DNA of 64,000 bases from Hypericum androsaemum (taxonomy: Eukaryota > Streptophyta > Magnoliopsida > Malpighiales > Hypericaceae). A program made the translations under genes and the position numbers. The first letter of the stretch is position 1, and each line of letters starts with the position of its first letter. Shown here one piece after another: positions 23,347 to 34,907 of this stretch. Below the pieces are notes generated by a model, which did no database searches, was not told the origin of the DNA, and saw only the letters and a list, made by a program, of their open reading frames with translations. The stretch spans positions 4,843,501 through 4,907,500 of the forward strand of contig OZ023187.1 of assembly GCA_963995505.1 (NCBI GenBank), in the 5' to 3' direction.

Positions 23347-23960
23347 ACCCGGAGAGCTATTGTTTGAGATCCCACAGTCGTTTTCTTCTTCTAGTTTAAG
23401 GGGTCACGTGTGTGTGGCACGTATAACTCCAACGGTCGTCTCTAGTGTCATCACCTTGTTGTCGTTCACGCGCGAATCATCTTCATCCACATTATGCGAC
23501 TGGTCCCCGTCACCAGGATCCATAACCAGCTTGTCCAGCTTATCCATCCGGTTGCTCGACACCTCATCCACGAGATTATGCCCTCCCCTCCTTGTCCAAC
23601 GGTCACCCCCAAATCAGAAACCCTAGGATGCTTAGCTTTCCCCCTTCCGATTTTGATCCCCAATTCTCCCGTAATTTCCAAATTCCCTTCTCGATTCTCC
23701 ATCCCCTCAACCTCGCCTCCTTCCATGCAACACATAACAGTCCTCCACTTCAAGGAGGTTGATCTCCCGACAAGGTACACCCCTAGTGATCTTGCTTCGG
23801 AGTGGATACCATATGTTTGGTAAAATGCTCCAATTGCTCAGCACTTGGCCTGTATTCCTTATGCACAACTTGGCAACCATGAATCCAGGTGCCGATTGGC
23901 CAAAAATCAAACAATCATGAATACTATAAATTGAATAACCCAAGACAGAGAAGTGGGAAA
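23347..23960. other. unassigned sequence, then RLP downstream flank
   Basis: No gene is recognised in 23347-23750, despite open frames. From about 23755 the sequence matches the downstream flanks of other RLP genes (GGTTGATCTCCC, ACAAGGTACAC, ACCATATGTTTGGTAAAATG), so it belongs to RLP C. Confidence 0.55.
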
Positions 23961-23963
23961 ATA

Positions 23964-24360
23964 TGTCTAAGGCGTATGGCCTTTTAATTATTAAATAAGT
24001 TGGTTGATTAGTCCTTATCTAAGGCTTATAAAATGCCTACGAAACCATGTAATGGATATATCGTTGAATAATAATAATATTATCAGACAAACCTTTTCAA
24101 TTACCTGTGTTGATAGTTGAAGAACATTATCCCGGGTATTCTTAGAATCAACGGGCTTGTGTTATTTATCCTGTCTCGTCTCCGGTATTCTGAGGAATCA
24201 ACAAATTCGTAGACTTCTATCCTTGGTACGACTCCGGCATCTTGTGAGATCAACAGATTCGTACGTATTATTATCGCTTGCGCTGCATCAGTTGGTATCA
24301 GAGCCGCGTTCGTTCCCAATCAATCACACTATGGAAGTCATTGGTAAACCTATCTATGAC
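23964..24360 (+). mobile_element. copia-type LTR, primer-binding site and first gag codons
   Basis: A TG...CA segment of about 327 bp (23964-24290) is followed by TGGTATCAGAGC (24293-24304), complementary to initiator tRNA-Met, and an ATG opening MEVIGKPIYDI at about 24331. The element stops there and is joined directly to RLP C LRR sequence. It differs from the copia element that starts at 24824. Confidence 0.75.
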
Positions 24361-25305
24361 ATCTAGCTGGGTCAAGTTGAACAGATATAATGGAATTTCT
24401 CCTGCAAAATTGTTGGTTCCAATGTGTAGATATGTGAGCCCTGTAAGATCACCTAAAGAAGATGGGATTGGATCAGAAAGATCATTACTAGTTAGGCTCA
24501 TATAGGTCAGGTTTTTAAGACCAGCTAGAGATCTTGGGATGTGACCTGTCAAATTGTTATGGCCAAGATTTACCATTTTGGAGATTGGTCAGATTACCGA
24601 AAGATGATGGAAGTGAGCCTGGGATGCCACAACCATAAAGATTAAGCTAGGCCAAAGAAGGCGACACCAAGACATCGGGAAAGGGAGATGATAACTTGAC
24701 AAGCCTTAGCCAAATTACCACAAGGCTACTGATGTTCTTGAAGAGCCTCTGGAAATCAAACGCCTGGAGTTCGAGCCCTGCATTGAGAGATTGATCACCC
24801 TGCTCTCGACTAAGATCAAGAGTTGTTATTAAGAGTAATGAAGACCATCAATCATCAACGATTACACGTGAAGTGGATCGGGATCATCTTCTGCAGTTCT
24901 GCTGGTCTGCAACTCTGTAATCTTCAACTGCTGTAGATTTCTGCATCTGACTGCTGCAGAATTTTACACGCCGCGTTCTTAGATCGTGGAGCTGATATGA
25001 TCGAGAAGATCATTGATTCGAGTTGACCTACATCATGTCTTGTTGGCTGCAACGTTTGTCTCCTGGTTCCTCACATTCCAGCCGTATAATCTCACCTTGG
25101 AACTACCTCCATCAGCCACCTGCAATTAATGATGTACAGTTGTACATGCTCTGTAATTTTACCTCTTACCAAACCAGATGTTAGGACAGTATGTATATAA
25201 GTTGTGTAACTGATTCAATATGGAATAAGATGAATCTTTCAATTTAACATGGTTCAGAGCTTGGTTAACCCAATCGATTCATCTTTCTTTCATCCTAAAA
25301 AAATC

Positions 25306-25890
25306 ATGTCTGAAATTCACAGTTCTACTTCTAATGCTCCACAGAGCCAGAGCTCTAGTTTATTCAAAAGGATATCTGAGATGGAAGGAAACACGGGGAT
25401 CAAAATTACCGCCATGACCTTCAATGGAAAGAACTATCTTTCCTGGTCAAAGGCCATTTTCATTGCTCTTAGCGGGAGAGGAAGACTTGGCTTTATAAAT
25501 GGAGAACATCATGCTCCTGCTTTGACTGATCCAACCTTTTTTGAATGGAGCATGAATGACCATTTGGTCATGTCATGGCTTCTCAATTCTATTGAATCAG
25601 ATCTACATGATCTATTCACATATGCTGGGAGCGCAAAAGAATTATGGGACTCCATCAAGGAGCTTTATTCTCACCAAGAAAATCTTTACAGAGTTTTTGA
25701 GCTCAAGAAAGGGATCACAGATTTACACAAGGGAGACAAGCCTTTTGTCAAATATCTCAGCAAATTCAAATCCATGTGGGAAGAATTATCACTCCTAAGG
25801 CCTTCATCTGCAGACCCTGTGGTGATTAAGAGAAGGGAAGAAGTAGACAAGATCTTCAAATTATTGATGGGACTTGGATCAGAGTTTTGA
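25306..25890 (+). pseudogene. copia gag (UBN2 type), RLP C element
   Basis: An ATG start (MSEIHSSTSN) opens a frame of 194 residues with the copia Gag signature FNGKNYLSWSKAIFIALSGR and the helix containing AKELWDSIKELYS. The frame stops after MGLGSEF. The continuation (FETLQEQILTASELPSFGAV) lies in another frame from about 25885, so a frameshift truncates Gag before the zinc knuckle. Confidence 0.85.
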
Positions 25891-26086
25891 AACTCTCCAA
25901 GAACAAATTTTGACTGCATCCGAACTCCCTTCATTTGGAGCCGTTTGTGCTCGCTTACAAAAGGAGGAAACTAGGAAGAACTTGATGACTTCCTACCAAA
26001 AGGGAGAGTCTGCTGCACCAGACCATAGTGCTTTTGTTGGCAGCAGTATTGAACCATCAGCCAATACCAGTTTAATGCTAGGATTA

Positions 26087-26779
26087 AAATATTAAGAACG
26101 GACAATAGAACAGAGTATAAGAAGGACTTTAAAGATTTTTTGAAAGAACAAGGAATTATTCATCAAACAAGCTGCACTTACACTCCTCAACAGAATGGAG
26201 TATCAGAGAGAAAAAAGTAGACATGTTTTAGATGTAGCCCGTGCCATCATGTTTAGAATGAATGTTCCTAAAAGATTTTGGAGTGATGCTGTTCTAACAT
26301 CCTGTCACCTGATTAATAGGTTACCTTGTTCACCCTTAAAGTTTAAGTCTCCATTGGAAGTTCTTACACATAAAAAACCAGACCTATCATATTTAAAGGT
26401 CTTTGGTTGTTATTGCTTCGTACACGTTCCCACTGAGAAGAGGGACAAACTAGATAAACGAGCTATCAAATGCATCTTCTTTGACTATTCTCAGACTCAG
26501 AAAGGATATAAATGTTATAGTCCTGATTTGAGACAAAGAATTGTCTCAAGAGATGTTCACTTCATTGAACATCTCTCAATTTACTCTGCAAAAGGGAAGT
26601 ATACAAGTAAGGGGGGGCATGTTAATCCCCTGGAAGTTTCATCTCCTTCTGCCAGTCCAGTTTTTAAGTTGCATGAGTTTTTAATCAACAACACTAACAG
26701 AATTAAGGACCCTGAGATCCTACAAAGAGAAAATCAAACTACAGGAACTGAAGCTGTTGAAGATGTTGAGAGATGTTAG
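26087..26779 (+). pseudogene. copia integrase C-terminal half
   Basis: It starts mid-domain at ILRTDNRTEY, followed by CTYTPQQNGVSERKK with the catalytic Glu, a TAG stop, then DVARAIMFRMNVPKRFWSDA and the C-terminal integrase region. The upstream protease and first catalytic Asp are missing through an internal deletion. The frame ends at 26779, before reverse transcriptase. Confidence 0.85.
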
Positions 26780-27083
26780 GAACTTCAAGTTATTGGTCAG
26801 ACTGTCAATGATTAACCTGAATCAAACCAAGGTACGTCTCCTAATCTTCAATGCAATTCAGAAGTAGCATGTCAAGAAGAAAGAAATGTTGAAGGCAGTA
26901 GTGATAACAAAACCACCTTAAGAAAGTCCAACAGAAATAGAATTCCCAACACTAGATTAAAGGACTTTCAAACATTTAACTACCAATATCCAATTGAAAA
27001 CTTCTTGACCTATAAGAATGTTGCTCCTAAACATAAAGCCTACTTAACCTACTTAGATAAGGCCATTTGAACCTAGAGACTTT

Positions 27084-27932
27084 GATGAGGCTGTTAAGAA
27101 AAAAGAATGGAGAATAGCTATGCGTGAAGAACTAGATGCACTTAAGAAGAATAATACTTGGAACTTTGTTGATCTGCCTCCTGGTAGACTAACGATAGAC
27201 TGTAAGTGGGTCTATAAGATTAAGCATAAGAGTGATGGTTCTATAGAAAGATACAAGACACGATTAGTAGCGAAAAGTTTCACTCAAACCCCTGGCACAG
27301 ATTATAGTAAAACTTTTGCTTCGGTTGCCAAAATGAACACCATACGTATCTTAATCTCTATTGCCGTTAACTTGGGATGAAATATGGAGCATATGGATGT
27401 AATAAATGCCTTTTTACAAGGTAATATTGCAGAAGAAATCTATTTGAATCCTCCTCCAAGACTTGAAGAGGTAAGTAATGGTAAGGTATGTAAGCTTAAC
27501 AAAGCCATCTATGGTCTCAAACAATCACCAAGAGCTTGGTATAACAAGCTCAGCAGTGAATTGTTAAAGCTAGGATTCAAGAAATGTTATTCAGATACCT
27601 CTCTCTTTGTTTCCAACAGCAGTCAAGGTAAACTTGTTGTTCTTGTTTATGTGGATGACATTTTAATTACTGGCAGCAATGATTTGCTTATTAGACAGCT
27701 CAAGAGTGCTTTGCATAAGAGGTTTGATATAAAGGATCTTGGTAAACTTAAATATTTCCTTGGTGTTGAACTTGTCTACTCATCTAGAGGAATGTTTCTT
27801 AATCAAAGAAAATATGTTCTTGACTTATTGAAAGATGCCAAAAAACTTGGAGCTAAACCATATGCAACTCCTATTGAACCTAATTTGAAGATATCTAACA
27901 AAAAAGGAGAACTTTACAAAGATGTGCATTAG
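27084..27932 (+). pseudogene. copia reverse transcriptase
   Basis: Motifs in order are DCKWVYKIKHKSDGS, a TGA at 27378-27380, HMDVINAFLQG, KLNKAIYGLKQSPRAWY and the catalytic YVDDILITGS near 27648. After a stop at 27930-27932 a short stretch continues to GKLIYLI before the element breaks. It cannot make a full polymerase. Confidence 0.9.
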
Positions 27933-28203
27933 TTTCAACGAACTGTAGGCAAATTGATTTATCTTATCATCGACTAAGATCAAGAGTTGTACCATCCCAT
28001 AAGCAGCAGTCTCTCTCATCCCACGAAGCCGTCTTTGGTTGAGCAGACGGACCACTCGAAGAAGAGTTGTCGATAGATAGGCTCTCGTTAAACTGGATCA
28101 AAGCGGCTCTCTCATCATCCCGGCACTAGTGCTTCGCATTTGACAAGGTTCCCACAGAAAACATGGCAAGTGTTACCACTATTCTGCAGATACCTGACCT
28201 CAT

Positions 28204-29969
28204 GTTTCTTTAACTTGTTTGGTGTGATATTTACTCTGAAATCTGCTGCTTATAAAGCAGTAAGTGGGTACCAGTAATTGTCCGGGACAATCCCAACATG
28301 ACAAGGCTGTACTATTCCCTCAAGAGACCGGCGTTGAACTGTTTTATCATTGGCTAGGTTCTAATTGACGTCTAATATTTTTAATCAAGATTTCTTGTTA
28401 AGAATTATATCTATTGTTTAGATAATTGCTAGGTAATCTAATCAACGTATTTTTAAAGAAGTAATTTACTATTGTCAATATACAAAAATAATATCCTCAA
28501 TTCATTAGCTATTTGTCAGACAAAATTGTTCCAGGTACTTGAATTTTTTAAAGAGTTGTTGGGCTCATGACATTATAAACATAAAAAATATCAATGGCAG
28601 ATTATTCTTAAAATAGGATCAGACAAGATCGACTCAAAAAAATTCTCCCTTTTAAGAATAATAGGTGGCAATTCAACCTCAATAATGTAAAGATGCTTAA
28701 GACAAGCTATGTAACTAAGAAATAGTCTCACCTGTTGAAAAACTGATCCTTTGTTGAAAATGACAGTTTGCAAATGCAAAATGGCGCTATCCATGGTGAC
28801 TCTGCTATGATAAAATCCTATGCGCAGTTCATTTCAATCTTCTTTGATTTAAAGAGTTGCCTACCCTTTTACAATAAGAATTGGTACAAGCTACAAGAGA
28901 CATAAATTATATTAAGCCCAAAATTTAGCAACAAAAAAAAAGTGTTAGAATTATCTAGTATACAAACCTTAAGGCATGGGTCGGTATAATTTTCACCCTT
29001 GAAGACCTTCGGGTCTTAATCTGGATCTTTGAGGATTCGGGTCTGAAAATGAATTTTATATTTAAATTTGGACTCTAAGCTTGAATTCTTGGAACCATAT
29101 TCATCACTTTTCCTATTTATGTTCGGTAAGTTTAACAAATAATTTCTTAAATTTCATTAGAAAAAAAGAGAGATAGAGAGGGGAATTCTCATATTCGTCT
29201 AGGACTTGAAATTTTCCACTATCTTCTAAAAAAAAGAAATTTTCCACTATGACACCTCTCTATGACAATGGAGAGGGGAGAGAGAGGGAGGATGCCAAAG
29301 AAGAGGAGAAAATTTTCACAGATTTTTTTTAAAATTTTTCACTACGACACCTCTCATTGTCAATAGGATTAAAAATTCGATGTGGCATGTCACATGGCGT
29401 CGCTTTTTAGGTTCAAAGTACATTCCCAGGCCTCTAATGCAAAAAATCGTGTAACCACATGACTTAAAAAATTATTTCTAGACCACAAGATCACAGCACA
29501 AAAAATGTGAAATTATAAGTATCAAAAATAAAATTTTCCATAATTTTTTTTATAACTCGTGTTCTACATCACCATAAAAACGTTGTTATTTGGTGGATGT
29601 ACCTGGTGCATTAACCTGAATTGTTAAATGTCAGACCGTTGAAAGAACGAGGACTATTTTGATAAGTTTTAAATTGTAAAGATATATGTTTCACACTACT
29701 AAACCACAAAGTACTATAATATACTTTTTCCCAGATAATAGTAAACTATTAAACAAATGCACAGTGAAATAGTATTTGAAAAATTAATATTTCATATTAG
29801 CTAATTTTGAAGAGAAAAAAAATCCAATTTCTTCTTGTTTTTAAGTTTCCAAAAAGCCCGAGTAATTACTATTTTGTCCCTTGGGTATTAATGTAGTTGC
29901 TTTCCTAGGGATGTCCAACCAACCACACCAAAGACCTCCGACACAGAAAAACCCCCAAAACCAAAAGAG
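28204..29969. other. intergenic: RLP C 5' flank and PP2-B B upstream region
   Basis: 28204-28330 resembles the 5' flank of other RLPs (TTGTTTGGTGTGATATTTACTC, with short differences). 29560-29960 matches part of the region upstream of PP2-B A. The middle (28400-29550) is AT-rich with no recognised gene. Confidence 0.55.
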
Positions 29970-31392
29970 ATGAACTTCGGCGACTTGCCGGAGGGATGCA
30001 TAGCCAAGGTGATATCGTTGACGACTCCCGTCGACGCGTGCAGACTGTCGGTCGTCTCGCCGGCATTCCGATCGGCTGCCGACTCGGACACAGTCTGGAA
30101 CGAGTTTCTGCCGTCCGACTATGTGTCCACGGTGTCGAGATCCGGTGATGATCCACCCGATTTGATGTCGTTGCCTTCCAAGAAACAGCTCTTCTTTAGT
30201 CTTTGCCATAACCCCGTCCTAATCGATGACGGGACAAAGGTGAATTCCGCAACTACCAAACTCCCATTCGATATAAAGTCGAGCACTGTCGGGTTCGAAC
30301 CATGTTCTTGAGACTGTATGATGATGTGATTGTTTGTTTAATCTTGAATTTTCTGCAGCTAAACCATTTTACTCACTGTAATATTTTTTTTGTGAAGTCT
30401 GAGTATTTTTTTTGTAAAGGTAAATTTTTTAAGACAAGAATTACCCCTTGCTATGATTTGAACACTGCACCTCCGACAAATCGTCTTACACATTGTACTG
30501 CTAGGTCAATTGCCTTTTGGTAAAGCCGAGTACTTTCAGGCTTATTTAGGAGTGACTCGATGTCTTTTTCATTTGTAAAGAACTCAAGAACTTCTTAAAA
30601 TAATACAAGTCTGAACTCCGAGTGTTAGTGCAATATTGTTCATCCAACTACAAATACAAAATGTACATCTGAATTTTGAATGTTGAAGTAATGAAGTCTG
30701 TGTTATAAGGTTACAGAGCTTCTGGTTGGACAAATGGAGCGGGAAGAAGTGCTACATGATTGCTGCAAGGGACCTCATGATTGCTACAGAATACCGGTCT
30801 TGGATCAGTGTTCCCGATTCCAGGTCTTTCCTACACTTGCATTTCAGTTTTGTACTTTTGTTTCAATCGGATCATATTAGCTGGAAAGTGAATGTAACCT
30901 GACAAGTATGCAAACTTTAGATTCAACGAGGTAGCTGAACTTGGGAATGTATGGCGGCCGGAGATCCGTGGCAAGATAGACACTTCTCGACTATCCCCCG
31001 TCACAACCTATACAGCATGCCTTGTTTTCAAGATAGGGACGGATGTCTGGGATCTTCTTGAAGTGCGCCCCAGCAAACTCTCTGTCGGAATTATTGGAGG
31101 CACAATGAACAAATCAGCTGTTTGTCTTAATCCTCACTCTGGTGATGCATCAGCAGCCAGGAGGAGATTGCCTCGTCCTTGGTTTAGGCCACGACAAAAT
31201 AAACAAGTTTTGCGATTGAAATGTTCAACTAGGAGGAATGACGGATGGTTGGAGATCAAGCTGGGCGAGTACTTCAATAGCAATGCAGAGGTAGAGGGTG
31301 AAATACTTGAGATGAGCATCATGGAGGATAAGGTGGTCTGCAAGAGTGGCTTTATCGTCCAGGGTATTGAGATTAGGCCTAAATCTGGATAG
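29970..31392 (+). CDS. F-box protein of PP2-B type, gene B, intact
   Basis: Exons 29970-30239, 30717-30823 and 30921-31392 have GT-AG borders and matching phases, giving 282 residues. The F-box (FGDLPEGCIAKVISLTTPVD) is followed by SGKKCYMIAARDLM, then [14 protein letters not shown], and a PP2 domain ending in VQGIEIRPKSG. Compared with gene A, exon 2 lacks five codons (GGETP) before the Tyr-Trp motif, which reads EYRSW; the conserved WWLEIRGK reads WRPEIRGK. These changes hit normally conserved positions, so the PP2 fold may be altered although the frame is open. Role as for gene A: SCF adaptor with a possible glycan-binding domain. Confidence 0.9.
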
Positions 31393-33358
31393 TCATAAGG
31401 TACCGAAACCTCAATGGTCCGTGTTTTGTCTAGTTACATAGTCCGACTAAGCAAAGGCATGCTGTTTCTTGAACACATTTTCTAACATGCAAGAGGATGC
31501 CATCTCTTCTTGATCACATTTCGGTTTCGAAATCTGAATACATCAGGACCATGAACATCTCTGTTCAGTTAATCTAGTAGGTTCAATTGTTTCTGGTGGC
31601 CATCTTCATTATGGAAATGTTGGCTTGCAACTGAGTAACTGCACATTTTGGACACAGTAAAGCAATTCGGAATAGCTAATGGCATCACTTGTGAGGTATG
31701 CAGAACTCCTAGACTGCATGAATCTTCGGCCAAATAGTACTGAGAGCCACCAAAAATGAGTTTACAAAGAAATATTACATTTTATTACATACACTAGCTA
31801 TATTAGGGATCTATAGGACCCGGGAGAAGAAAGTCAAGTTCTCCATATACTCGATAGAATTCTGATGTAGCAAGCTCTTACATAAAGATCTATAGTTAAT
31901 GGAGACGATAGAATTCTCTCAGCCTAATGCAGTAAGGTTCTTCTCTTGCATTTTTTTTTTCTTTATCGAAACCTAAAAATTAAGACAAAACAGACAGAGA
32001 ACACGAGGTAAATCGACCAAGTCATTAAGCATCAAATAGCTGTTGCATTTCTCGTCCATTCTATAAGACTTAATATACTCTCTTATTGCGAAAACGGACC
32101 GGCTGGTTTCTGATTCTGATACCACTTGGAATAGATTTCCATCAGATTATGTCTCTGTATTAATTATCAATACATGACAGCAATATGGATCTGCTATCTT
32201 TACGTTCAAAGAAAAAGCTGTTGAATATGATTCAAGAATCAAAACCTTCTACTGCTAATTCCCTGATGTATCTAATTGGAAAATTAATAAAAAGTATCCT
32301 AGTAATCTGTTGGAATGAAGGACTGTAAGAGATATGCAGTTGATCAAGTTCTGGGAACATTCATGTTCTGCAAATGATGGAGGTACTCCTGCTGCACAAT
32401 ATGTAGCAGTAAGAACGCTGCAGAATTGCAGCAATAAATGATCAATATTTGTGATAATTGATTCCTTAGATTTTAGTATCATTATGACTTGTACCACTAT
32501 GCATCAAGTCTCTATTTAGCTAGCTAATCTACCTATAATTATCTTGTATTAACTGATTCAAAGCACAGCAACAATAACTAAACCACAACACATCTAAAAC
32601 TCAAAACCTGGTACAAACGAGTATCACTCACTAGTTTGGACCACCTCAACCTATCTTCCCTTACAAGCTAAGGTTGCAACCAATCCATCCTTCACCCCTC
32701 AAGCTTACTGGAAACCCAAGCTCTCCTAAATCCTGAGCTTCTAAGGCTCACAAACACCCTACAGACATTAAAAAAAGAAAACCTTAAAATGGTCTTGCAC
32801 CAACTATAAAAAAAATCATCTTTGTAGCTCCATCCTTCAAAACCAAGCTCTCAAAACCCAATTAGTCATTGCAATTAAACCCAATTCAAGCTAAAGAGAG
32901 TAACCCAGAAGATAAAATTGAGAAAGAAATAAAAGATTCGTACTGTTTCCCATTAATTCCTAAGGTTACAGTCTTCCTAGTTGAAATTGGACCCAAAACC
33001 TTAACAGAAGAAACCCTAAAAAGAGTAATCAGAAGTAAGAGAAGTGGGGGAAGGTCGTCTGCGGGGAGGAAGGCCTCGTGCGGGAGTCGTCGGTCTCCGT
33101 CGAAGAAAAAATGGAAGACGAGAGAGGGTAACAAGGGGGAGGGGCGAAGAAGGGAATAACATAGAGGGTATAAATGTCATTTCAAGACCAATTCTGGTTT
33201 GGTCACTAGAAATCTGACCTATTTCGGTTGGAATTCTAAATCTTGACTTTTAACCAAAATAAGAATTCCTTTCCCAAAATAAATGGTTCCAAACACTCAC
33301 TTTTTTTAAAACTCTGGAATGTGATTCAATTCCTATTTTTTTGTGGTTCCAAACAGGC
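31393..33358. other. intergenic with cassette remnant at 31850-32180
   Basis: 31850-32180 matches the downstream flank of the small-secreted-protein gene (GTTAATGGAGACGATA, CTCTCAGCCTAATGCAGTAAG), also found at 11710-12040 and 62280-62500. This shows that the cassette once continued here; no coding part remains. The rest has no recognised gene. The final 100 bp, ending in GGTTCCAAACAGGCTG, looks like the end of a hAT-type MITE abutting RLP D, but I cannot place its other end. Confidence 0.55.
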
Positions 33359-34907
33359 TGTAACTTGTTAACAGGGCCTCTGATTTCTCCTGAAAATTGA
33401 TTGGATCGCAGGAATAGGACTTCCAGGTTGGGGAGATCTCCTGACCAATATGGGAAATCGCCGGTAATGTAGTTGTTGCTGAGATCAACAGTCTCTAACA
33501 TTTGACAACCGACTAATGATGGCAGAGACCCTTCAAGCTGATTACCACTTAGATCCATGAAAGTCAAGCTGGTCAGATTGGAAAGAGTTGCAGGAATATC
33601 CTCTCTGAAGAAGTTGTTTGCTAGATTCAAAACCGTCAAATCCAAAAGGGTGCCTAAACATGGAGGGATCGATCCGCTCAAGTTGTTCATCTTCAGGTCG
33701 AGGTAAACAAGAGAGAGCGAACCACAAAATGAAGTTGGAATCTCACCGGATAAATAGTTATTGGTAGCAACGAAGTAAGAGATGGAAGGAGGTAGGATTG
33801 GAAGTTGACCTTGGATCTTGTTGTAGGAGAGCTCCACTAGTTGCAGGCTAGTGAAAGATGCAAAAATGGAAGACTGCTCAAAACCAGAGAAAAGATTATG
33901 TCGAAGATCCAAGTAGCTCAAAGTTTCTCGGCTAAGATTGCCTAACCATTTTGGTATATTTCCTGGAATGTTGTTACCTTCAAGTCTTAGGTAATACAAG
34001 TCATCCTGGTATCTCAGGAAAGCAAGAATCACCCCCAAGTTGCAAAAGGCAAGTGCCAGGATCTGGAATTTCGGAAGAAGAGATACGTTGCTGTTGGTGA
34101 TTTCAGTGAGGACCGTCAGGTTGCTTCCTTTCATCTGTAATGCCTACAGATTTCTGAGGCTGGTAAACATCTCAAATCTCAACGTACCAGTTAACAGATT
34201 TGGCCCAAGATAAAGTGTATTAAGGTTTTCAAGTTCAAAGATGGAGTCTGGAATTGAGCCCTGCACTTGGTTAAATCCAATATCTAATGCAATAAGTTGG
34301 GTAGGTATGAGAGCCATGATGGTATCTGTCCAGTTAATTGATTTTTCGGAAGAGCGAGTAACTGTAGCTGGGTCAAGTTTTGTAGGCTTAGAATTGAGCC
34401 AACCAACTGATTATATCCAAGATCTAATTGAACAAGTTTGGCAAGGTTTGAGAGCTTCGACGGTATAGGTCCAGTTAATTGATTGTGTGCAAGGGAGAGA
34501 GTTTCTAGCTGGATCAAGTTAAACAGAGCTAATGGAATTTCTCCTGAAAGATTCTTGGTTCCGATGTGTAGATATACCTAGCGAAGCTGGGATTATACCA
34601 GAAAGATCATTACTAGCTAGCCTCATATAGGTCAGGTTTTTAAGACCAGCTAGAGAACTTGGGATGGGACTTGACAAATTGTTATTGCCAAGATTCACAT
34701 ACTGGAGATTGGTCAAATTACTGAAAGATGATGGAATTGATCCTGAGATGCCACAACCATATAGATTAATATAGGCCAAAGAAGGTGACTCCAAGACTCC
34801 GCGAAAGGAAGATGATAGCCTGACAAGCCTTAGCATAAGTACCTCAAGGCTACTCATGTTTTTGAAAAGCATCTTGAAATCAGAAGCCTCAAGTTGGAGC
34901 CCTCCAT
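33359..34907 (-). pseudogene. RLP D: RLP pseudogene lacking both ends
   Basis: Only the middle LRR block remains, from MSSLEVLMLRLVRL to FSGEIRGPVNK. There is a stop near 34143, where the others read NLQEL, and a frameshift near 34300 splits the LRRs. At the 3' side similarity ends at 33359, inside the LRR before the island domain. At the 5' side it is fused to copia sequence at 34907/34908. The N-cap and signal peptide are lost, but the gene's former 5' flank survives beyond the copia element at about 36960-38640. Confidence 0.9.

Larger units (their letters stand above)
24824..27970 (+). mobile_element. copia element, internally deleted and 3' truncated, inside RLP C
   Basis: It begins with a TG...CA LTR of about 426 bp (24824-25249; TATATAAG near 25196) and a primer-binding-like TGGTTCAGAGCTTGG. 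Gag follows, then half of integrase, then reverse transcriptase. Protease and the first half of integrase are deleted near 26087. RNase H and the 3' LTR are missing: the sequence breaks at 27970 just after GKLIYLI. Confidence 0.88.
24361..28203 (-). pseudogene. RLP C: RLP pseudogene split by a copia element
   Basis: The left piece (24361-24823) encodes several LRRs (LTYLHIGTNNFAGEIPLYLF and neighbours) with frameshifts. The right piece (27971-28203) encodes the N-terminus: a signal peptide beginning MRSGICRIVV, then an N-cap with a TAG stop just before CRDDERAALIQF, ending at DCCLWDG. A copia element of about 3.1 kb lies between. The first LRRs and everything C-terminal to the left piece are missing. 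CGACTAAGATCAAGAGTTGT is present at both copia junctions. The gene is dead. Confidence 0.9.

Noticed and set aside
32869..33159. Plus-strand ORF rich in Arg/Lys (GGRSSAGRKASCGSRR).
   Set aside because: Compositionally biased, with no start context, homologue or partner in other cassettes that I can see.
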